Source: Thuidium tamariscinum (Eukaryota; Streptophyta; Bryopsida; Hypnales; Thuidiaceae). From it: a stretch of DNA of 64,000 nucleotides. Made by a program: the position numbers and the translations under genes. Positions within the stretch are counted from its first letter, which is position 1; every line of letters begins with the position of its first letter. This document shows, piece after piece, positions 49,623-59,380 of this stretch. The notes below the pieces were generated by a model. That model was given only the letters and a program-made list of their open reading frames with translations, ran no database searches and had not been told where the DNA came from. Location of the stretch: NCBI GenBank assembly GCA_947034885.2, contig OX344749.2, forward strand, positions 18,243,501 to 18,307,500, given 5' to 3'.

Positions 49623-49704
49623 CTGAAACATTCTTCCTCCAAAACACTTTTTCCTTTGTACGTCAGGATTCTCATCTTTTGGTGCCAGTCCTGTTCTCCC
49701 ATTT
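49623..49704 (-). CDS. Unassigned small exon
   Basis: An 82-nt segment with acceptor TCTGTCTACAG before 49704 and donor TTTCAG-GTGGGT after 49623. One frame reads NGRTGLAPKDENPDVQRKKC then FGGRMFQ. Supported only by splice signals and by position in line with the downstream exons. Confidence 0.35.
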
Positions 49705-51780
49705 CTGTAGACAGAAAACGAAACAGGTCTGCTGAAAATCCTATTACAAGTTCGGAAATAGGAACAATACCTCAGTAGGGTTCTCTGAGAAGCTAACACA
49801 GTTCTTCTAATATAAAAACAATACTGTGCCTTCTAAGGTATGCATACCAGGGTTCATTTGTAGAAAAAAAAAAGTAGTGGATTTCGGAAATTTACATCAA
49901 GATTGACGTACACAGACCCGACGGGAGGAATTACGACAGCTTCGAAAGAAAAAAGGGCAATCTTCGCAAGACGCGGAGAGTAGTGACGCATAGGAGACAA
50001 CACAGTGTACACAAAGTACATATAATTCGCCAAATCTCAGTTCCACTTCGTCTTCGACAACACGACTGACCTTCCCGACTCCTGCATGACCGAGCGACGG
50101 AGGAAAGCACCGAACCTAAGACCTTCTCGTGCACTTTGTCCTTCGGTTCTGTATCCGGCTACTTGGCCTCTCTGTTTGGCCCTGGTTCTTACTGCAATGG
50201 GCCGTGCCCAGTTCCTCAAAAAAAAAAAAGACTTTCTGCATTCCCATTGCAGGAAGTCTGTGACCTCGAAAATGCATCATACTTTGTGTCGATTTTTTTA
50301 ATTACACGCAACGAATAGCAGGGTTATAAAACCTATTTCCTCGGGATGTCGTCCACAACGCATACGCCGAAATTTGTGGAAGAAAAAGAACCCTATTTTG
50401 TTTGGTCATAATAATCGAGACGACAACGACAACACATTTAAGTCCTACCATACAAAAACCTCATGCCACTACAAGGAGGAAAGTTATAATGTACCCGCTG
50501 CATGGTAACTCTGCTTTCCTACGTTGACGAGGACGACAACTCATTGTGGAGGCAAAGCTTTATAAAAAAAATCTCGCTAAAAACAATGACTCTCACGATA
50601 TGAGTGCGGAATCGTCGTCTTCATGCCGTCATTCTCTCCACTTCCAGTTCTTCTGGGGGCTTCTTTATCTCGTCTCCGTGGAAGGAATACGATGACGCCG
50701 GTGGAAATTCTATTCAAACAGCTCTCCATGTTCTCTCTCATCTCTTCTTGAGACCACTGCCGCGGCTTCAGGGCTGTGGAAATTCCTATTCATTCAAAAG
50801 TGCTGTCTGAAGTTGCTTTAAAAGAAAGAAAAGAAGCGCTGCACAGAAGTAAGTTAAATGAAGCACAGATACACTAGTCATACTTGGGGAAGCTCATGGG
50901 AGATTGGTGATTTCAGAAAATATTCACGGTTCTGGGCAAAATGTTCATTCTTGGATTAATTTCGAAGATTATTACAAACACTATGAAGAAATTCAGTAGG
51001 AAATGAGATAAACTTTAACACCGACGATAAGTACGCCATCCATTTCAACAGTTCAATATATGATGATTGAAAACACAAACTTGTTTCCTGTACAAAGACA
51101 ATGAATGCTTGCTATCTATATATGTTGTACATTTTATGCATTCCTCTTTCTTATTTTCTATGTAATTTTCAAAATCTTATTATCATTGACTGTTTTGTTT
51201 TCTTAGTGACCTCATTCATATTCCCGCTTCTTCTCTTCAAATATGTCTTATTTTCAATTGCGTATAGGACATATATTATTGTAAACCAAAATTTTACAAC
51301 AATGTCTATTTAAAATAGAGTGACTAATGAATTGCGTAAATGACGTTTAAAATGATGACTTCATGTCACTATCCTTAACATATCCTAGAATTTCTATACA
51401 TACTTCTTCTATAATTGAAAGTTTTAATTGAAGTAATAGGTTTAGGATAAATGTAGGAATTGACGTTTTCTAAATTATGTTCTTGCATACTGTGTATATT
51501 TTAAAAATGTTCTAAATATCAATAATGTGCCGCTGTAGGTGAAAATAGTTCAGTTGAAATTGAATTCATAGGTGTCATTCATTTGTTGAGGTGAACACAT
51601 ACTTCCTTGCTATTCCCCAAAACATCATGCCATAGGAATTCATGAATGTTTTCTTCTATTTCACATTTCATCCTAAACTAATACCTATAGGACAAAAGTA
51701 CATTTCCGGGCAACCTAAAAAGATTGGAATACTCACTACAAATGGAGTGTTCATTTGTTTTCTTTAAAATTTTTGGTTTA
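49705..51780. other. Right edge of the CACTA block and transition to AT-rich DNA
   Basis: Composition changes from the C-rich plus strand to very AT-rich at about 50.9 kb. I could not find a terminal inverted repeat matching the candidate left end near 29.93 kb. CACTAGTCATAC at about 50869-50880 and CACTACAAGGAGG at about 50467-50479 look CACTA-like, but they face the wrong way for a right end. No gene supported. Confidence 0.4.
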
Positions 51781-52976
51781 GGATGCACTGAAGGTGTATC
51801 TTTGAGGGCTAACAAGTTCCATAACTTCTAACCGCGTAGTGAAAAAGATATTGCCAAAATGAAATTTCCTTTCACCTTTGTGCAGCCTGGCCCGAAAAGG
51901 AAATTTGAAAATGATTTGTAGAAGCAAAGGAATTTAAACCCTATGACTTTTGGAAACTTTTTTGGAAGATACGAAATCAGATTAGCTTTCGGAAAATAAA
52001 ATTTTCATTCCAATTGGTGCTTGGAAGCAAAACTTATGCCATTGTAATCCAAAAAGCAATTCGTCGGTCAAGAAACCAAAACATTAAAAAAAATTTCCTA
52101 ATTTTTTATTTTTATCTCAAATATTCTGTTTTGTTCTACATCTAAAGCTTTTGTTCATTTTCTTTGGACAAATAATGAAAATGTTATGAACAATCTTGTA
52201 TTTCGGGCAATCTTAACACATTACTCTACAAATAACATGTAGCATTCCCTTTTGATTACTACTGTTCAAATGTTTCAAAATCTCTTTTCTGATAGGATTC
52301 AGGATGTTTGCAAAAAAAAGCTAACCGTTTTGATCATAGTTTTGCAATTACATCTTACAGTTATTATCCCCTAAACGTCTTGATCCATTGTGAAATGCTC
52401 AAACATCATGTTTGAATTAAATTTGGCCTTCTAAATTGTGTTCAAACAATAATATTACATTTTTATTACTTGAAACTAAGAATTGTATATCACTATGAGA
52501 AATTTCAATTTGTTTTGTGAAAAATTATAATTTTTATCATTTTTGTTGCAAAAATTGAACATAAATAAGTAAAAAAAGCAAAGACAATCCAAATTATTTG
52601 AATTTTTCACAAGTGGTACAAGTAGCAATGTAAATTACTGTGAAAAATTTTCAATTGGTTATTTTATTTTTTACATCCAAAACAGCCACAACAAAGACCT
52701 TGAAGTCAAATTCAACTATGAAACCAAATTTATCCTTTTATTTAATTGATGTATAAAATTTTAATATTTTTCACTAGTGGAAAAGTGCATTTTCTATTTA
52801 TGTTTTTTTTTTCAATAACTTTGATGAAAAATAAAATGATTGTGATTTTCTTAAGCTAAAGGTGGAAATAAAATTATATCAATTAGAAAATATATTAGAA
52901 AAATTTGTAATTTTTACCATAAATCAAGGATCTAATGAAAACTATAATTTTATGATTTACATTCAAATTCCAATTA

Positions 52977-53007
<31 letters not shown>

Positions 53008-53658
53008 TATGAATTAAAAACACACCATACTGTGTTATTTGGATTCTAATACATGGAGCTTTTAGTTGCAATAATTCTTTCAATTTTTGACATTCTTCAA
53101 AATTTCAAAATGGAATAGAAAGAAAACTTGTCAACCTTCATTTTCTTAGTTTAAAATATATACCAATAATGAATATTTTGAAAGTTACAATTACGGTTGA
53201 CCAAGACGCATCCACTTTTTGGATGCGCGGACCTTAAAGGGTTAACAACTTGAATCTTGGACCTACTTCTAATTAACATTTTCTTAATGAATGAAAATCA
53301 AGTAGTCATTTCTTGAATTTTTTTAACCCTATTCTCAACTCAAATGTTAAACATAAAAAATATTTAACTTCATGGTCCCTAGTGCCAAGAAATTCAACAA
53401 ATGGCACTCAAAGTCATCTCACATTGGAAGTCAAAGTTCAAAAAACTTTTATTTCCAACTGTGAATGCTAATATCTTCCAATCTGTACAGTCAAACTTCA
53501 TGAAATTTTGACCGCATGATCTCAAACAAGGAATTTACAAGATCCTATGGTTAAATTCTAGAAAATCTGTTTTGTTCGGTTCTTTGGGAGGAAGTACCAA
53601 ACATGGCATGTCTGAGTGCTTTTCAAGACACATAATGCCTCATTCCTTCAAGGGTTAA
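51781..53658 (-). repeat. Right-arm sequence of the TTAA-terminated family
   Basis: Blocks here match, in order, the right arm of the element at 59381-62785: the CAATTGGTGCTTGGAAGC / AAAATGTTATGAACAATCTTG region (about 52.0-52.2 kb), CTTGGACCTACTTCTAATTA (about 53.25 kb), and TATCTTCCAATCTGTACAGT with CAAACTTCATGAAATTTTGACC (about 53.47-53.51 kb). Two right-end-like termini are present, AAAGGGTTAA near 53234-53243 and CAAGGGTTAA ending at 53658. The left end is not located. Non-coding. Confidence 0.55.
52986..53010. repeat. (AT)n microsatellite
   Basis: A pure alternating AT run of about 25 bp preceded by an A-rich stretch. Confidence 0.95.
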
Positions 53659-56514
53659 CTAAAATAGTTATAGAGATCACATTCATATGACTAGTGCAAC
53701 AACAATTAAGGAAAATAAACTTTTCATATGAAGTTCTTTTTTCCAATGTTTTCTTCTGTTTTCAAATGTACTCCTTATCTATAAGAATGCATTTTTAAAT
53801 AAGTATCTATGTATATGTATGTACCTATAAATTTTCATAACATTCTAGCAATGTAACATATTCAAAAATATATAAAGATTTTACAACTTTGAAAGTTTGT
53901 GTTCCAAATTATAAATAATTTTTTTGTTCAAAGTAATTAGTTTAAAACATTCGAAACACAAAAATACACTACAGAATTAAAAATAACACACTTGTACATT
54001 ACTTTGTTAGATAAAAAATTGTTATGAACAAGAACAACAAATTTGAAAAAATTGTTGTCAATTAAAAATCTATTGCAAAATAATTATGAAAAAAGAAAAC
54101 AATGTGGAATTCTTCTTATTTTCGTTGAAGTTTTATGTTGTCCTAAGAAGTGGCACTCTCTTACATTTTGCATATACCTACAATAATGACATATTTAAAA
54201 AGGGACTTTTCATCTCGCAAAATCCATGAGAAGACATAGTATTTTTTATATTATGAACAAGAGAATTAGACATATTTTCTTCTACTGATTTCATACCTAC
54301 TTATATACAACAATTTTATAAAGAATATAAATTTTTGTTTTTGTATACTGTTTCTTTCCCTAGAGTCTGCATTGAAATACAACCTCAACGTTTTAAAGCT
54401 ATAAACTCAATATTGCAAAAAAATAAAGTTATGAAGGTCGAATGCCAGGAAACTATTTGCACAATGAGCTGAGGACCTTGTTTTCTTCAGTTCACAAGTG
54501 AAGATCTTGCAATTCATATTCTCAAGAATTAGGAAATTTTGGACCCGCACTATCATACTAATTAGGTATAAGATAGAATGCTTAGATTTGCAAGACATAT
54601 ATTTTTAAAATGTAATTCCACGTGCTACACATGTATAAATCCTTGTTTCAGGACTTTGAAGGAAGAAGACCTTGGCCCTTCAAGGACTACAATTCATTAT
54701 TTCTCTAGTGACCCTAATTATTTCTTACACCCCATTCATTTTATCTTCCTCAGTAAATTTCGAAGTCTTTTTTCCATATATCATCTGTACCTTGAAATAA
54801 ATTACTCTATTTAGAAAATGGGCAAAATATGATGACAAATCACTCCATTCATGAATACATTGAAAACTTCATATGGTACCCTACAATATATTTTTCTGGA
54901 TATTCATCTTTGTATTCACTATTTTTGAAGGTTCTCTTTACATAATATCTAGTATTCTGTCTAACCCTTCAGTATATATAATATTGCATTTCTCGCAGTT
55001 TTAAATCTACGATAAAAAATTAAATTTTTTCCCAATAATGTGTCTTGCGATGAGTTATAGTCAATAGTTAAATCTAAGAAAAGCAAACAATATAGGATGT
55101 TATAATTTCAGTAAGAGAAATTGAGTCAATTATGACACTACCAAATTTTGCAAGACTTAAATTTTTTCATTAATAATCTATTCCACCCTCGTTATGAAGA
55201 GAGCGTGTCTTAGTCTTGTTAAGATAAGTCCAAATGTAAGAAAAAAAGAGAAAAGAATGTTGGTATTTTCTAAAGGAAAAGGCAAACTCCAAAAAAGAAA
55301 AGGTAATCTCCTATTCCTCATTTCTATTGAGCAAAAGGTCGATTGCCATTGCAATTGAATTAAAAATTGTAAAAGTATAGGTGTTCTTATATTCACTTGA
55401 ATAAATTAGCTACTTCACGGCTTCAAATTTTAATCCAGGATTATTTGTTTTTAATTTCGTGAATTGAAGCTAATGCATATAAAAAAAAAAGGAAGTCTTG
55501 CTAATAGTAATGTGTTATTTAAAAAAATATATGGATGTTTACATTCGTAAAGTCCTAATACTGAATTTCAATAGTGAAAAAAATATAGATTATTTACATC
55601 ATATTTTGGCAAAAATATCCTCTTTTAATAAAGGAAGAAATTACAAATTTCCAATCTTCTATTGCAGATAATACTTACCTTTTGTTCAAAAAAATATGTA
55701 TGTTTATATTCATTCTAGAGAAATATGCAATTGTAATGAATAGTTCAAACACTATAAATCATGTTGTTATTCTTCTTCTAAGCCCTTACATGCAATTGCA
55801 TTTTTTTGGGAAAAGTTTTTTTCCAATATTTTCATAAAAAAAACAACCAACCATTACAATACTAAAATATAAGTATCCTAGGTTTCCTAAAGGCAATACT
55901 CAATTCAAATAATTCATGAATCAATTGAAAACTTTCTCCTTCAAGAATACAAAATATTTTAATTTGAAGAATGAAAAAACATAGATGTTCTTTCCTTATT
56001 AAAAAAATATCTTCATTGGAATTATAAGGATTTTTTTTAAAAATAAACAAATATGCAGAATAAGACAAAAGAGATAAAAATTGGATGTTCCCAACTCATG
56101 AAAGCCCTTCTCAATAATCATGTTACAGTCACGGTTACATCAGAAACAGACGTCTCCAATAGCTTGCTTAACGTTTCATTGTCCCTTTTATATTAACATT
56201 CACAGTGAATAAAATGTACTTTTATATTATAGTTGCATGAAGTCCATTATGATTTTGCTAAAAGTTGTGTCTTCCAAAACATCTTCATGTCTAATTTGAC
56301 GTTAAGAGAATTCGGAATATGTAACATAGGACCACTGGGGTTGCCAACATGGCATGCCACGTCACCTTCTTGTGTCCACATCACCTAATTTCAATGTCAT
56401 CCTTCCACGTCAAATGCCATATCAGATAACTTCCCACAATACTTGGCCATTTTCTTCCGTCATAACTACATTCGTCCTTTTACATCTGACCATACTCTTA
56501 TTTTATTTATTACT
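53659..56514. other. AT-rich intergenic stretch, no gene
   Basis: About 2.9 kb of very AT-rich DNA. The scattered short frames have no domain. No RNA gene seen. Confidence 0.5.
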
Positions 56515-57296
56515 TTAACCCCTAAAGGACCACGGCAGTTTCAAAACCCTAAACCACACAGAACTGCCATTTCCGCTCATTCATCCATGAAAAACCAAAA
56601 AAACTAAATTCTTAGAATCTAACCATAGGATCTTCTACTTTACTTAACTAAGATCATGTGGTGAAAATTTCATGAAGTTTGACCGTATAAAATTCACAAA
56701 ACAAAATTCACAAAATAAAGACTTTTTTTTCATTCTTTAAGAAATTGTCAACTATATGTAGGTCCAAGATTGAAAGTAAAACTACATTGCATATATCTCA
56801 CAGATGGAATTAAAAGTTTATAAACCCAATGGTGAGATTTTTCTATCAAACAATTCAACCTTTTCCAACAATTTTTTCAGAAAAACTTTGAAAACTGCAT
56901 TCACAAATGAATCCTATAAGTTATTTTTTCAAGAAAATTCTTGGATTGCCCAAAAAACAAGATTGTTCATCACTTTCACATTACTAATACAAATGGAATG
57001 AATCAATGCTTCAGTTGTAGACAAAAATAAAATCTATAACAGAAAAGAAATTATTTTTAAAATTTTGAATTTCTTGTAGATTTTTTTTTTTGCCCGACAA
57101 CATCACTAAATATGTTTAAGATGGCATAACTTTTGCTCCCGGTCACCAATTGAAGAAAACAAATATTCCCACAAAGCTAATCAATTTTTCTATCTTATGT
57201 AAAAATTTCAAGTAAATTCATTAAAAATTGAAGTCACAAATACCTGCCCAAATTCTTAAAGCCCCCAAAGGGGATTCTCAGTCCTTTAGGGGTTAA
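56515..57296. mobile_element. TTAA-terminated element
   Basis: 782 bp. The left end is TTAACCCCTAAAGGACCACGG. The right end on the minus strand is TTAACCCCTAAAGGACTGAG, a 16-bp perfect terminal repeat with TTAA at both edges. The interior resembles the left arm of 59381-62785: AATCTAACCATAGGATCTTC, ATGTGGTGAAAATTTCATGA, GTAGGTCCAAGATTGAAAG, CCCAATGGTGAGATTTTT. A short plus-strand frame inside has no domain. Confidence 0.72.
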
Positions 57297-57380
57297 TGAA
57301 GTTAGACCAACAATGATGACGTGCTTATGAATGTTCCTCAGATGATCTTAAAGAAAACACGGAGTACTGAGCGATAGGAA

Positions 57381-57865
57381 CAGGGATGACGGGACGTCCG
57401 GACGTCCACGGGATGTAGGCGCTAACCCTCGGACGTCCATTGACATTTGAAATTTTTTTTTACGTACGTCCAGCGGACGGACGACCGGACACTTCCGCGG
57501 ACGGCATTTTGGACGGACACAGTGCGGACGGGCACGCCGCCGGCTTGCGGACGGGCGGACAGAGTGCGGACGGACTGCGGACATCGTGCGGACGGGCGGA
57601 TGGTGTGGAGAGCGTCCGCAGGCCGTCCGCACCCTGTCCGCCCGTCCGGAAGGTTGTCCGCAGGCCGTCCGCGTGTCCGCAGTCCGCCGTCCGCATGCTG
57701 TCCGCGTGTCCGCAGGCCGTCCGCACCGACGACGACAACTTCTGGCCGCACGATCTCCCGTCCGCTCTGAAGGCCGTCCGATCTCGATGGAGACGTCGCC
57801 CGCCGTCCGCGAGTATAAGTAGCATCGCAGACGGCTCATTCAGGCACAATCGTCCGCCTTCCGAA
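57381..57865 (+). mobile_element. hAT (Ac-like) left terminus with strand-switching CGGAC array
   Basis: Starts CAGGGATGACGGGACGTCC. CAGGGATG is the terminal motif of the maize Ac/Ds type of hAT transposon. It leads into a GC-rich block in AT-rich surroundings. From 57396 to 57600 the plus strand carries about 13 CGGAC words; from 57601 to 57855 it carries about 16 GTCCG words, the same motif on the other strand. hAT elements typically carry many short subterminal transposase-binding motifs, so this array is a good candidate for that role. The putative 8-bp target sequence to the left is GATAGGAA (57373-57380). No matching CATCCCTG right end was found before 64000. Open frames through the array arise from its composition and are not genes. 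Confidence 0.65.
57814..57820 (+). promoter_or_regulatory. TATA box for the 58034 ORF
   Basis: TATAAGT lies at the inner edge of the CGGAC array, about 215 bp before the ATG at 58034. The spacer is free of the array motif apart from one GTCCG. This puts the promoter directly inside the subterminal repeats, as in Ac-type elements. Confidence 0.5.
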
Positions 57866-58033
57866 GTGGGTAATCCAGTGCCTCAAGCTCTGTGAGCCCC
57901 TTTCATTTTGGTGAGATGGTTGTGATTAAAACTTGAATACTTTCATAGTATTGAGTTTTAATTATTATTTGCTTTTGGGTGGCCCTGAAATTCCCATCAC
58001 CCTAATTCTGGACTTTGGGGTAATTTTATTACC

Positions 58034-59104
58034 ATGCCTCGCAACGATAAACCAAAATCTAGTTCCAAGGGCAAATCCCAAGACATGAATTGGGAGGATT
58101 GGGCAAACCCTTTGTGTGTAGCAGAACCTGGATGGGAGGAGGAGCCGAAGAAATCTTGGGACTGCACAACATGCAAGAAGTACGTCAAAATGACGCACCT
58201 CTCAAAAATGTGGTCAAGAGAACGTGCTGAAAAGCAAGTTCGTCGTTGGGAGGGACAAATTTCGACGTGCCTAAGCAAGCACTTTGTCCACCGGTATGAG
58301 GAAGTCACACGGTCAGCTGAAATACGTGACTCCAAACCGAATGTGATGAACTACTCCAACATGGCCATGGTTTGGGCAGAGATTGTGCTCCACAAAGATG
58401 TAGATTGGCGCACAATTTACGGCAAAAATGTCCACGAACTGCATCGTACTGATGCTGTTATTTATACGAGTTGGACTGGTATAAGTGATTGTATGCTAGA
58501 GTGGTCTAACCGAGGCCAACTTGGATATGCACCGGTTGTATTGTCGGATGCTGAGGATGATTGGTCGGAGGAGGAGGAGAAGGATGCTTCAGCGCCTGTG
58601 TCATTTGGAGAGATACCTCGGTGTAGACAAGAACGCGAAGACATCCAATACGAGCAAGAAATGCGAGATGCAATGCAACGAAGTCTCGAGGATCGTGGTC
58701 GACCACATGGGCATCATGGATCATATCAACATGACCATAGTGTTTATGGGACCCAAAATCGCCAAAGTGATCCACACTACAGTAATGACCCTCGAGGTGG
58801 CTATGGCAACTACCAAGGTAGCCAAGGAACCACACGTGATTATGGTTCCAACCAAGGTAGTTCTCAGTACTATCCTGGATTCTCTGGATGTAGTTCTTAT
58901 AATGATACACGGCACAGGGGATCTCAGCGTGATGATTCAATTCCTCCTCCAACTTTTGGAGGACCTTACTATGGAAATTATGGGCATGGAGGTGCATCAA
59001 GCGGATCTGGAGACATATGGGGTGGTGGACCATTTCTCGGGACTTTTGGATCTGGTTCAATTGGCCCAACTCGCAAAGATGACACCGATTCGGAATCTGA
59101 GTGA
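58034..59104 (+). CDS. hAT-associated protein: BED-like zinc finger, UIM-like helix, Gly/Tyr/Ser-rich tail
   Basis: A single 356-codon open frame downstream of the hAT-like terminus. Residues 44-86 hold WDCTTCKK, HLSKMW, GQISTCLSKH and FVHR, a C-x2-C ... C-x3-H pattern similar in layout to BED-type fingers at the start of plant hAT transposases. Residues 101-170 have a Trp-rich segment of unknown type. Residues 170-185 are acidic (SDAEDDWSEEEEKD). Residues 207-220, EQEMRDAMQRSLED, match the ubiquitin-interacting motif pattern (acidic, A-x3-S-x2-D). The tail from about 225 is low-complexity, rich in G, Y, S, Q and H (YGNYQGSQG, GPYYGNYGHGG), and ends DDTDSESE. The hAT catalytic core and C-terminal dimerisation domain are absent. 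It could be a deletion derivative, an accessory protein of the element, or a co-opted gene. Assignment to hAT rests mainly on the neighbouring terminus. Confidence 0.6.
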   Translation: MPRNDKPKSSSKGKSQDMNWEDWANPLCVAEPGWEEEPKKSWDCTTCKKYVKMTHLSKMWSRERAEKQVRRWEGQISTCLSKHFVHRYEEVTRSAEIRDSKPNVMNYSNMAMVWAEIVLHKDVDWRTIYGKNVHELHRTDAVIYTSWTGISDCMLEWSNRGQLGYAPVVLSDAEDDWSEEEEKDASAPVSFGEIPRCRQEREDIQYEQEMRDAMQRSLEDRGRPHGHHGSYQHDHSVYGTQNRQSDPHYSNDPRGGYGNYQGSQGTTRDYGSNQGSSQYYPGFSGCSSYNDTRHRGSQRDDSIPPPTFGGPYYGNYGHGGASSGSGDIWGGGPFLGTFGSGSIGPTRKDDTDSESE

Positions 59105-59380
59105 GGGTTTAGGGTTTGGAAGATTGTAGCGAAACAATGGTTGCTTTAAAATAGAAATATAGTAATTAGCAATCGATTTTTGTATATTCTTGCCATAGGA
59201 TATAGATTGGCATAAGGACGATATGAGGATGTTCGCCATTTTTTGAATATAAATTTTGAGTATGCCTATTTGTAAATTCCGATCCAATTATGTCCCATTT
59301 TCTTTGTGAAGCTTCTATGCTTCCTCCTTATTTCCAAAGCTGTGAGTTTGTGTGTTCATTATGTTTGCCCCAAAAACAAA
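59105..59380. other. 3' flank of the 58034 ORF
   Basis: AT-rich sequence starting GGGTTTAGGGTTTGG, probably the 3' UTR. Nothing else recognised. Confidence 0.4.

Noticed and set aside
50467..50880. CACTACAAGGAGG and CACTAGTCATAC as the right end of the CACTA block
   Set aside because: Both read CACTA on the plus strand, the orientation of a left end. A right end should read TAGTG, and no subterminal repeats adjoin them.
57348..57895. Long open frames on both strands through the GC-rich block (Arg/Pro/Ser-rich predicted peptides)
   Set aside because: They arise from the repeated CGGAC/GTCCG motif, which avoids stops in several frames at once. No start context, domain or homologue is recognisable.
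58506..59129. Alternative plus and minus frames overlapping the 58034 ORF
   Set aside because: They are Met/His/Leu/Val-rich by-products of the biased codon use of the real frame and lack domains.
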